Assembly: GCF_001549985.1 (NCBI RefSeq) | Contig: NZ_LROZ01000003.1 | Location: 186,001 to 250,000 of the forward strand | Direction of reading: 5' to 3' | DNA: 64,000 nt | Source of the DNA: Myroides odoratus | Lineage (GTDB): Bacteria > Bacteroidota > Bacteroidia > Flavobacteriales > Flavobacteriaceae | Shown: positions 27,521 to 35,452 of the stretch, piece after piece | Layout of the letters: each line of letters starts with the position of its first letter | Position numbering within the stretch: the first letter of the stretch is position 1 | Position numbers and translations under genes: made by a program | Notes under the pieces: model-generated | Database searches by the model: none | What the model was told of the DNA's origin: nothing | The model's input: only the letters and a program-made list of their open reading frames with translations

Positions 27521-28150
27521 TTAAATTAAATGATGATCGGTAGCTATTTTAACCAATTCAATCATATTTTTAGCCTTGAATTTCTGCAAAAGATTTCTGC
27601 GATGGGTCTCGACGGTTACGAGAGAGATAAATAAATTTTGTGCGATAATAGCGGAAGTATCGCCCTGGGCAATGGCTAAGAGTATTTGATGTTCTCTTTT
27701 GGTTAACCGTGGAATCTCAAAGTGGGTATGTGTAGGTCGAACCATAATCTCTTGAACTTCTTTACTCAGTGCTAGTTTGCCTTCGAGTGCTTGCTCAATG
27801 CCTTCGAGAATTTCTTCTGAATCCGCATTTTTGAGCAGGTAACCCGCTGCACCATGTTCTAAAAATTTAAAGATAATACTGCGTTCTGTTTGATTGCTTA
27901 GCCCTATGACTACAATGTGAGGATACTGTTGTTTGATGCTTTTGCAGAAATCTAAACCATTTCCATCACTTAAAATAATGTCAAGCAGCACAAGGTCAAC
28001 GGGGTTGGTTTGGATAAAATCCAACAAAGCCGTTCCTTTCGTAAAGGAGAAGATTTGAAAATTGGAATCACTCAATAAGGATTTTATTCCGGCTATTATC
28101 ATCGGATGATCATCTACAATCGCTAAGGTGAGTTGTTCTTTTTTATGCAT
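27521..28150 (-). CDS. LuxR/NarL-type response regulator
   Basis: A 209-residue regulator: receiver domain about 8-125 with the phospho-acceptor Asp in LVLLDIILSDGNG, and a C-terminal LuxR-type helix-turn-helix (about 143-205: RLTKREHQILLAIAQGDTSAIIAQ, then VTVETHRRNLLQKFKAKN). It overlaps the histidine kinase gene upstream by eight bases, so the two form a clear two-component pair. The target genes are not evident. Confidence 0.93.
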   Translation of the reverse strand: MHKKEQLTLAIVDDHPMIIAGIKSLLSDSNFQIFSFTKGTALLDFIQTNPVDLVLLDIILSDGNGLDFCKSIKQQYPHIVVIGLSNQTERSIIFKFLEHGAAGYLLKNADSEEILEGIEQALEGKLALSKEVQEIMVRPTHTHFEIPRLTKREHQILLAIAQGDTSAIIAQNLFISLVTVETHRRNLLQKFKAKNMIELVKIATDHHLI

Positions 28151-30110
28151 GACAAGTAATGTTTAATGTGGTGCCTTCACCAGGTGCTGTGTTGATTTCT
28201 AAGTGTCCTTCAATGAGTTCGACGCGATGAGCTATGTTTTTTAAACCTAGGCCATGGGTGATCGTTTCTTGGTTGAACCCCATTCCATTATCTTCAATGG
28301 TTAAACTTAGTTCTCCCTCATTTTGACTGATTTGCACAATAATACTAGAAGCATGTGCATATTTGATTACATTGCTAATCGCTTCTTGGGTAATGCGATA
28401 GAGGGCTAGTTGTATGGAAAAATCAAGACCATCTTGTATATTATAAGCTTCAAATTGAATAGGAAGATGCGGGTGACTCATGGATTCGCACAATTCTTGA
28501 AGTGCTATTTCTAGCCCAAGGTTTTTGAGTGTTTCAGGCATTAAATTACGAGAGATTCGCCTCATTTCTGCAATGGAATAATCCAATTTGCTTAGCAGAT
28601 CTTGTTTCGATTCTGGCTGTGTTACATCTTTCGAAACCGTCATTCGAATATTCGCCAAGATTCCCCCCATACTATCGTGTAAATCTTGAGCAATACGCTG
28701 TCTTTCTTGTTCCTCACCTTGTAAAATGGCTTGCGTTGCTTCATATTTGCGTTCGTTGTCAATATGGAGCAGTTGCTCTTCATGGCGCAGGCGAATTTGT
28801 TTGTTGAGTTTCTTCTGATTTTTGAAGTTAATCCACGCCAAAAAGGCAATAATCAAACATAAAATAAAGGCAATAATCAGTAAAGTGAACTTTAAATTTT
28901 TGTTTTTATTCAACAATTCACTTTCTTTTTTTTCTTGCTCCAATTGGTCTATTTCCTGCTGCTTTTCAGCTGTTTGAAGCTGAATTTCCAGTTGGTTCAT
29001 CTTTTCAAAAAGCTTTTGCTGATGCAAACTATCACTTAGGATGCTTGCTTTTTTCTGCCAATCATATGCACTTTTAAAATCTTGAAGAACTTCATTAACC
29101 GATGCTAATTGAGTATAGGTTATTTTGCGGTTGACTGGCTCTTTGACGATGATATTTTCCTTGAGAATTTGCTCCAATAGCGCTTTGGCCTGGAGGTAAT
29201 CCTTTTGCATCAAGTACACATTATACAGACGGAAATACAACATGTTGAGTACCCTCAGCTGTTTTTTACTTTTAGCCGAAGCTATCCCAAGATGCAGTGT
29301 TTCTAATGCTTGTTTAAATTCTTGCCTAGTGGTATAGTACATGGCTACTTGATAGTAGTAGTTGGGATAGTGTTGAGAATTAGGGAACTTTCTTACTAGC
29401 TTCGTTGCTTGATCCAAGTAGATTTTAGCCGATTCACTATCTGGTTTATAGCAATAATTACTTACTAAATTCAAGTAGGTAATTAAGTGTACTGTGCTTT
29501 GGGGTTCAATTTCTTTTAGTACTTCTAAAGCTTTATCATGATATTCTTGAGCGGTATCCAGTTGGGCTACGGACATAAAGACAAGTCCTAATTGCGTATA
29601 AAAATAGGCAAGTGCTTCTTTATTTTTCACTTCTTTGGCCCATGGAATACAGGTTTCAGTTAATGTTTTGACCATGATATCATAGCCTTTTTCTTCAATT
29701 TGAAGATAGGCGTAACTGTATTGGGCTTTGATGCGGATGTCTGCTAGATAAGCTTTGGATTTAAGTTGCTCTATGGCTTGGAGATAATATTCTTTAGCCT
29801 TGTCTTTTTTACCCGTATTAGCATAGTATATCCCTTGATAATAAGCAAGTATACCTGCGTGAAGTTGTTTAGAAGTAGAGGCTTGAAGGACCTTTTGTAG
29901 AGCCTTATAACTTTGAATACTATCAGTCGGTGCCCAATATTCCGCTAAGAGGAGGTAATTTTTTAGTGCAATTGTATCTTGTCCATGGGTTTGGATTTGG
30001 GAATTAATTTGCGACAAGTATTGTTCCTCATCTAGAGGAATTAAGTACTGAGCAAAGGTTGTATTCCAACCCAAGACTAATAGGACTAGAGATAATAGCG
30101 TTTTAGGCAT
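28143..30110 (-). CDS. TPR-containing sensor histidine kinase (HisKA_3 type)
   Basis: A 655-residue membrane kinase. Signal peptide (MPKTLLSLVLLVLGWNTTFAQ), periplasmic TPR region (about 40-370), a coiled-coil (about 370-410), one membrane helix (FTLLIIAFILCLIIAFLAWI), then the kinase: RQRIAQDLHDSMGGILANIR holds the phosphorylated His, with N box NVIKYAHASS and G boxes IEDNGMGF and GLGLKNIAHRVE. The HisKA_3 type pairs with LuxR-type regulators, and one lies directly downstream with overlap. TPRs presumably sense a protein or peptide ligand in the periplasm. I chose the ATG at 30110, which begins the signal peptide. Confidence 0.92.
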   Translation of the reverse strand: MPKTLLSLVLLVLGWNTTFAQYLIPLDEEQYLSQINSQIQTHGQDTIALKNYLLLAEYWAPTDSIQSYKALQKVLQASTSKQLHAGILAYYQGIYYANTGKKDKAKEYYLQAIEQLKSKAYLADIRIKAQYSYAYLQIEEKGYDIMVKTLTETCIPWAKEVKNKEALAYFYTQLGLVFMSVAQLDTAQEYHDKALEVLKEIEPQSTVHLITYLNLVSNYCYKPDSESAKIYLDQATKLVRKFPNSQHYPNYYYQVAMYYTTRQEFKQALETLHLGIASAKSKKQLRVLNMLYFRLYNVYLMQKDYLQAKALLEQILKENIIVKEPVNRKITYTQLASVNEVLQDFKSAYDWQKKASILSDSLHQQKLFEKMNQLEIQLQTAEKQQEIDQLEQEKKESELLNKNKNLKFTLLIIAFILCLIIAFLAWINFKNQKKLNKQIRLRHEEQLLHIDNERKYEATQAILQGEEQERQRIAQDLHDSMGGILANIRMTVSKDVTQPESKQDLLSKLDYSIAEMRRISRNLMPETLKNLGLEIALQELCESMSHPHLPIQFEAYNIQDGLDFSIQLALYRITQEAISNVIKYAHASSIIVQISQNEGELSLTIEDNGMGFNQETITHGLGLKNIAHRVELIEGHLEINTAPGEGTTLNITCHA

Positions 30111-30271
30111 CCGATGGCAATTAGGAAACAAATATCTGAATAAAAAAAAAATATTCGCAATAGGTTATAAAAATCAGGGTAAACCCGTAGAAAAAAATCA
30201 CGGTATGCGATGATTGTCGAAAAAGTAGAAGATAAAGAAATTTGTCTTTCACAACAAAAACAAAAATTAGT

Positions 30272-30739
30272 ATGAAAAAACTCCAAGGAAAAGTAAGCTT
30301 ATTAGCAGCAGTAGCTGTTATGGCTACCAGCGCATTTGTTACAAGCTGTAGTTCAAGTGATGACAATGGTGGAATTGATTTACCAGAAAGAGGATCAATT
30401 GACGCTGCTGTTGGAACATATAAAGGATCAATGAGAGTCTACGATGATTTCACAGGAACCGGAAAATATGAATTTTTCGATGTAATTATCCATGTGACTA
30501 AAGTTGATGCACAACATGTGAAAGTAACAGCAAAATCGGATGAAATCTATTCTCGAGTTACTGAAAAAGTAATGAAAGTAGAAGGAAATTACAACAACGA
30601 TATCACTACTGTCACAGGGGATCTATCGGGTATATTTTGGTATCATGCTGATACAAAAACGATGGATGTTCACACGACTAAACAGGCAGAAGGAGAAATT
30701 ATATATGTATTTGAAGGCGCAAAACAAGCTGGAAAATAA
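30272..30739 (+). CDS. Small lipoprotein of unknown function
   Basis: A 155-residue lipoprotein: hydrophobic N-terminus ending in a lipobox-like FVTSC with the acylated Cys at 26, followed by S-S-S-D-D-N-G, the Bacteroidota pattern for surface or outer-membrane export. The mature part is strand-rich (KYEFFDVIIHVTKVDAQHVKV) and resembles a small beta barrel such as lipocalin-like calycins, but I cannot assign it. I start at the ATG at 30272 because the ten residues before it are non-hydrophobic. Divergent from the histidine kinase. Confidence 0.75.
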   Translation: MKKLQGKVSLLAAVAVMATSAFVTSCSSSDDNGGIDLPERGSIDAAVGTYKGSMRVYDDFTGTGKYEFFDVIIHVTKVDAQHVKVTAKSDEIYSRVTEKVMKVEGNYNNDITTVTGDLSGIFWYHADTKTMDVHTTKQAEGEIIYVFEGAKQAGK

Positions 30740-30789
30740 GAAATTCGGATGTTCCCATTAACTGATAAAAACTAGAATTAGTAAGAGGA

Positions 30790-30828
30790 AAAGCTCTTTT
30801 CTACACCCTGTAGGAAAGAGTTTTTTTA
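30790..30828 (+). terminator. Intrinsic terminator after the small lipoprotein gene
   Basis: Stem CTCTTTTCTACA / TGTAGGAAAGAG (one G-T pair) with a CCC loop and a T run; it abuts the stop of the convergent TPR gene. Confidence 0.85.
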
Positions 30829-31635
30829 TGGTGTATCCTGAGGAATGGTCCATTGGGCCATATGCCAATTCACTTGATAAGGATAGGATTCGTAATAGGC
30901 GTCATCTTCATTAATTGTATATCCTTGTTTGGCATTTTCTTGTGCCTGAAGCAGGATATTTCGAGCTTCCGTTTTGTTGTTTTGAGCGAGAAAACACAAA
31001 CCTTTATAGTACTGAGCATCGGAGAATTTAGGGTATTCGATCAAGGCTTTATCCAAGTAATACTGGGCTTGAGTATACTCTCGTAGTTCATAGTAAATAA
31101 TCCCCATATAAAAGAGATCTAAGTGATGCAGCCAAGATTCACCATGCTTTTGAATGGTGCGGTTTATATCTTTTTCTAAGGTGTTTTTAGCCTCTTCAAA
31201 TGCATTAAGTTGTAAATGGCACAACGCAATATAAAACGCATAAGAATGATCATTTTGATAGTCATAACCAAATTCTTGCTCTGCTTGCTGCATGTCTTGG
31301 ATAGCTCCTTTATAATCTCGCTGAAAAATACATTTGAGGTATCCTCTTCGTCCTAAATAGTTTTTTCGATCATAACGTACGGCCTGATCATAACAAGCCA
31401 CAGCTAAGTTGTACTTTTTGGTTTTCCAATACGGAAGTGCTTTATTCTGCCAAAGGATAGCAAGTGTAGAATCTTGCGCAAGGGCTAAGTCAATTTGATC
31501 TTGCCATCCTTGTAGGGTATAATGATAACGATAAGCACCCTGGGTAAGGTATTGGTCAATTAATTTCTCTTGTTTGGATTGTCCCCAACTAGCAAAGGAT
31601 CCCCATAGAAAAAATAGCAGTATAAGTGTTCTCAT
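30826..31635 (-). CDS. Secreted tetratricopeptide-repeat protein
   Basis: A 269-residue protein with a signal peptide (MRTLILLFFLWGSFASWGQ) and about five TPR-like helical hairpins (for example LFYMGIIYYELREYTQAQYYLDKAL and AQYYKGLCFLAQNNKTEARN). Periplasmic binding or scaffold role is likely; no partner gene is adjacent on the same strand. It ends against the terminator shared with the small lipoprotein. Confidence 0.75.
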   Translation of the reverse strand: MRTLILLFFLWGSFASWGQSKQEKLIDQYLTQGAYRYHYTLQGWQDQIDLALAQDSTLAILWQNKALPYWKTKKYNLAVACYDQAVRYDRKNYLGRRGYLKCIFQRDYKGAIQDMQQAEQEFGYDYQNDHSYAFYIALCHLQLNAFEEAKNTLEKDINRTIQKHGESWLHHLDLFYMGIIYYELREYTQAQYYLDKALIEYPKFSDAQYYKGLCFLAQNNKTEARNILLQAQENAKQGYTINEDDAYYESYPYQVNWHMAQWTIPQDTP

Positions 31636-31874
31636 TCGTAGGTGTTAGTGAATCGTAGGATGTGATGACTAATATAGTAAGAAAGAGATTATAAATATAG
31701 GCTGATTGGCAATTCAACTTTATTTATTGAGAGACAACTATTCTAAATCGTTTTTTTAATCCGTTGTATTTTGAGAGGTACCATCCAAAAAGAGCGTCTT
31801 GTCTGGTTTCATTTATTCTGTTTTTATATAAGTAACTGATTTTTACTTTATCTTGTTGTGAAATATACACTAGT

Positions 31875-32336
31875 ATGAAAAAGAAAAAGATTGTTATTAG
31901 TTTGCTTGTAGTAGGATTTCTTTTCAGTTGTACAACAAATAGAAAGATAGGAGAATATCAGGAAATACCTGATTATATTGAGTATGAATCGTTACAATTA
32001 ACCTATTTAGATAAGATAAAGCGAAATAAGTATTATTTGATTCAAGCTATAAATAATAAGAATGAGGTTGTTTACATTATTTCTTATACTAGAAATAAAA
32101 ATAGTTTTACAAACCCGAGTGATAGACAAAAAATAGCACTACGTAAAGGAGAAATTTTTGATTTTGTGACAACATCTGTATTTGAAAATCTAGTTCAAAA
32201 TTTTAGTTATATGCGACATATTATTATTTTGAAAGATACAATTTGGAGTAATGTAGAAAAGGATAATAGGCTATTTCAATCAAAGCCAAAAATATACCAA
32301 GGAATAAATACTGTTGGTTTAACTATTTATCAATAG
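31875..32336 (+). CDS. Predicted lipoprotein, function unknown
   Basis: A 153-residue protein with a lysine-rich N-terminus, hydrophobic stretch and lipobox LFSC (Cys19). The mature part is rich in Tyr, Lys, Asn and Ile and has no motif I recognise. AT content is high relative to nearby core genes. It precedes another predicted lipoprotein by 61 bases on the same strand; both may be lineage-specific accessory genes. Confidence 0.65.
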   Translation: MKKKKIVISLLVVGFLFSCTTNRKIGEYQEIPDYIEYESLQLTYLDKIKRNKYYLIQAINNKNEVVYIISYTRNKNSFTNPSDRQKIALRKGEIFDFVTTSVFENLVQNFSYMRHIIILKDTIWSNVEKDNRLFQSKPKIYQGINTVGLTIYQ

Positions 32337-32397
32337 AGGTTTTGGATTGATTAAAAAATAAGAAAATTGAATAATAAATTAGTTAACGACAAAAGGT

Positions 32398-32973
32398 ATG
32401 AGAGTGTTTAAATTTTTAATAATCAGCTGTTTAATTTTGTTTTTTTCTTTCTGTGTGGGGTGTCAACGCAGTGGAAGTTCTTATGATTTACAATTGGATC
32501 ATATGATGTTGATGTATGGAAAGGATATAGAAAAAGATATAATGTGGTTGAAAGAAAGTCTTGTTCTAAAGAAGGATAGTTTGGAAAAACGAGAAACAGG
32601 GTTGAAATACGTCACTATAATTCAAGATATGGAATTCTATTTTATTTATTTAGAACGGCTTGATTCTATTAGTTTGGCTCAAGAAAAGAATCTTTTTTAT
32701 ACAAATACGGATGAAATAACGAGTGAAGGTAAAGTTTTTATCAAAAAGAGTAAGGAATTAATGGAGCAATTAGATCAGTTAGCGCATGAACCATTCCTAA
32801 AAAGACGGATAGAGGCATTGTTGGGAGTTTCAGATGTGAAAAATGAAGAGAATATCTATTTTAGATATATGGATTATTATTTTTTAGGACTTCCTCCAAA
32901 GACATTCAATTACCTCATTAAAATGCGCAAAAGAGATGTACAATTAATCATGCATGAAATATTAGAATATTGA
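32398..32973 (+). CDS. Predicted lipoprotein, function unknown
   Basis: A 191-residue protein with a hydrophobic leader (FLIISCLILFFSFCVGC); the acylated Cys is likely residue 22. The mature part is helical and charged (MLMYGKDIEKDIMWLKESLVLKKD) with no recognisable domain. Same strand as the preceding lipoprotein gene and similarly AT-rich. No terminator is evident after it. Confidence 0.6.
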   Translation: MRVFKFLIISCLILFFSFCVGCQRSGSSYDLQLDHMMLMYGKDIEKDIMWLKESLVLKKDSLEKRETGLKYVTIIQDMEFYFIYLERLDSISLAQEKNLFYTNTDEITSEGKVFIKKSKELMEQLDQLAHEPFLKRRIEALLGVSDVKNEENIYFRYMDYYFLGLPPKTFNYLIKMRKRDVQLIMHEILEY

Positions 32974-33103
32974 CCAAAATTTAGAGTTTTTGGCCTAGTG
33001 TCATTACAACATCATAATCTCACAACTTCAAGACCTCATAAAATTCAAAAACTCCTTCCGCCATTATTTATCCTATGATAAATGTAATGTAGAACACGGA
33101 CCG

Positions 33104-33111
33104 TAATTTTG
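33104..33111 (+). promoter_or_regulatory. -7 element upstream of the antiporter gene
   Basis: TAATTTTG fits TAnnTTTG, 32 bases before the ATG. No convincing -33 element. Confidence 0.45.
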
Positions 33112-33142
33112 TCTTGTTATTTTAACTCAAAAAATAAAAAAA

Positions 33143-34318
33143 ATGACAACTAAAAAGGTACTATTATCCGAGATTTTTCCGACTAAAACTAGAATTCGAT
33201 TAGTAGCTGTATGGCTAATTGTGATTGTATTTCTGCTTTTTGGACAAAGCTTCTTAGGTGATTCCATCACGGGAATGATTGCATTAGGGACATTCTTAGT
33301 TTTACTTTTTACTATTATTGGTGCAGCATTTGGCGTGGTGAAAGAAGCCGATGAGCTAGCACATAAATTAGGTGAACCTTATGGAACGTTGATTCTAACG
33401 TTATCTATTGTGTCCATTGAGGTAATCTTGATTGCAGCAGTGATGTTAGGGCCAGGGGAAAATCCTACTATCGGGAAAGACTCGATTTTTTCGGTAATGA
33501 TGATTATTATGAACTTGGTTATTGGACTGTGTATCCTTTTAGGTGGTTTAAAGTTTGGAGAACAAGAATACAATGCGCAAGGAACGCTTTCCTATATGGG
33601 GATGATTATCATGCTTGGAGGGATTGGACTGATGCTGCCTAACTTTATACAAGGAGCTGGTGGAGGTCAGTTTACAACAACACAAGCTGTGGTACTCGCT
33701 GGATTGGTGATTGTACTCTACGGTTTTTTCTTGTTGTTGCAAATGAAACGCTACAAGCATTTGTATATTCAACCAAAGGCTGGAAACATGGAAATTTTGT
33801 TCACAAAACGCCATGAAGTAGAAGAAAAAGAGACTACAGCTATAGAAGCAGTATCCGTAAATAAGAATGAGATTTGGGTGCGTACCTTTATTTTACTAGG
33901 AATGATTCTGCCTATTGTTTTACTGTCCCATAATATGGCTGTGGTAGTAGATTATGGTATTAAAGCAGCTAATTTACCTCCTTTATTAGGGGGAGTTTTA
34001 ATTGCAATTATCGTATTTACTCCAGAATCTATGACGGCAGTTAAAGCTGCTTTAAACAATGAATTTCAACGCGCAATTAACTTGTGTCACGGTGCATTTG
34101 TATCCACTGTTGGGCTAACAATTCCTGCGGTGTTAATCGTCGGACTGATTACAGGTAAAACAGTGCTGTTTGGAATGACTGCTACGGAGACCATGCTTTT
34201 TATCATCACTCTATTGTTGAGTTTGATGACTTTTATTGGCAAGCGAACCACTCCTATTATGGGAATGATGCACTTGGTACTCTTTGTTGTATTCCTGCTT
34301 TTAATTTTTAATCCTTAA
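33143..34318 (+). CDS. chaA: ChaA-type Ca2+(Na+,K+)/H+ antiporter
   Basis: A 391-residue membrane protein of the cation/Ca2+ exchanger superfamily, with about eleven hydrophobic helices in two inverted halves. The alpha-1 repeat is GEPYGTLILTLSIVSIEVIL and the alpha-2 repeat is GGVLIAIIVFTPESMTAVKAA, each with the acidic residue used for cation binding. An acidic cytoplasmic loop (HEVEEKETTAIEAVSVNKNE) lies between halves. Known relatives export Ca2+, Na+ or K+ at high pH. Only 14 bases separate it from a deoxyhypusine-synthase-like gene, so the two share a transcript, an unusual pairing. Confidence 0.9.
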   Translation: MTTKKVLLSEIFPTKTRIRLVAVWLIVIVFLLFGQSFLGDSITGMIALGTFLVLLFTIIGAAFGVVKEADELAHKLGEPYGTLILTLSIVSIEVILIAAVMLGPGENPTIGKDSIFSVMMIIMNLVIGLCILLGGLKFGEQEYNAQGTLSYMGMIIMLGGIGLMLPNFIQGAGGGQFTTTQAVVLAGLVIVLYGFFLLLQMKRYKHLYIQPKAGNMEILFTKRHEVEEKETTAIEAVSVNKNEIWVRTFILLGMILPIVLLSHNMAVVVDYGIKAANLPPLLGGVLIAIIVFTPESMTAVKAALNNEFQRAINLCHGAFVSTVGLTIPAVLIVGLITGKTVLFGMTATETMLFIITLLLSLMTFIGKRTTPIMGMMHLVLFVVFLLLIFNP

Positions 34319-34332
34319 TATAAAAACGTAAA

Positions 34333-35313
34333 ATGGAACAGACTAAAGGACCCGTTTCACAATTTTTAAAAGAAAATTTTTTGCATTTTAATGCTGCTTC
34401 AACGATTGATGCTGCCAAAGGTTATGAGGCACATCTAGCAGCAGGAGGGAAAATGCTGATTTCGTTAGCTGGTGCAATGAGTACCGCTGAGCTTGGTATT
34501 TCATTAGCCGAAATGATTCGTCAGGGTAAAGTAGATATTATTAGCTGTACAGGCGCCAACTTAGAGGAAGATATCATGAATCTAGTAGCGCATTCACAGT
34601 ATAAGAGAATACCCAATTACCGCGATTTAACGCCACAGGATGAATTGGAATTATTGGAAAATAAATACAATCGCGTAACGGATACTTGTATTCCAGAAGA
34701 GGAAGCTTTCCGCAAGATTCAACATCACATTGAAAAAATATGGAAGGATGCAGAAGCACAAGGAGAGCGTTATTTTCCACATGAGTACATGTATAAATTG
34801 TTGTTGAGCGGTGTACTAGAGCAAGAGTATGAAATTGACCCTAAGAACTCGTGGATGCTTGCCGCAGCAGAACGCAATTTGCCCATTGTAGTTCCGGGAT
34901 GGGAAGACTCAACGATGGGAAATATTTTCGCTTCGTATGTAATTAAAAGAGAGTTACAAGCCTCAACCGTAAAAAGCGGTATTGAATATATGGTTTGGTT
35001 GGCTGAGTTCTACGAACAAAATGCCATAGACCAAGGAATCGGATTTTTCCAAATTGGAGGAGGTATTGCAGGTGATTTCTCCATGTGTGTCGCTCCAATG
35101 CTTGTACAAGATTTAGAGAAAGACAACGTATTAAAATGGAGATATTACTGTCAGATTACAGATTCTACAACTTCGTATGGTTCTTATTCTGGTTGTATTC
35201 CAAATGAAAAAATAACTTGGGGAAAACTCGATGTCGATACGCCAAGTTATGTCATTGAATCCGATGCTACCATTGTAGCCCCACTTATATTTGCTTGGAT
35301 TTTAGGTAAATAG
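34333..35313 (+). CDS. Deoxyhypusine-synthase-like NAD-dependent enzyme
   Basis: A 326-residue member of the deoxyhypusine synthase family. Eukaryotic and archaeal enzymes transfer an aminobutyl group from spermidine to eIF5A. Bacteria have no eIF5A, and bacterial relatives are thought to act on free polyamines (homospermidine-type chemistry) or are uncharacterised. Visible family features: GAMSTAELGISLAEMI and CTGANLEEDIMNLVAH in the NAD-binding region, FQIGGGIAGDF, and the catalytic-type lysine Lys298 in ITWGKLD. It follows the antiporter gene by 14 bases and ends at a strong terminator, so these two genes are the whole operon. Confidence 0.85.
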   Translation: MEQTKGPVSQFLKENFLHFNAASTIDAAKGYEAHLAAGGKMLISLAGAMSTAELGISLAEMIRQGKVDIISCTGANLEEDIMNLVAHSQYKRIPNYRDLTPQDELELLENKYNRVTDTCIPEEEAFRKIQHHIEKIWKDAEAQGERYFPHEYMYKLLLSGVLEQEYEIDPKNSWMLAAAERNLPIVVPGWEDSTMGNIFASYVIKRELQASTVKSGIEYMVWLAEFYEQNAIDQGIGFFQIGGGIAGDFSMCVAPMLVQDLEKDNVLKWRYYCQITDSTTSYGSYSGCIPNEKITWGKLDVDTPSYVIESDATIVAPLIFAWILGK

Positions 35314-35324
35314 TTTAATTCTTT

Positions 35325-35368
35325 ACCCGTAGTTTGCCTGTGTTGTCAAACTACGGGTTTTCTTTTTT
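35325..35368 (+). terminator. Intrinsic terminator of the antiporter/deoxyhypusine-synthase-like operon
   Basis: Twelve-base perfect stem ACCCGTAGTTTG / CAAACTACGGGT, loop of about ten bases, then T-rich tract. Confidence 0.92.
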
Positions 35369-35452
35369 ATTCCTCTTTATTTTTAGTGATTGATGGCGTA
35401 GTATTGATGAAAAAAGGCTACATTAGTTCTATATGCTAAAGGACACACCATC

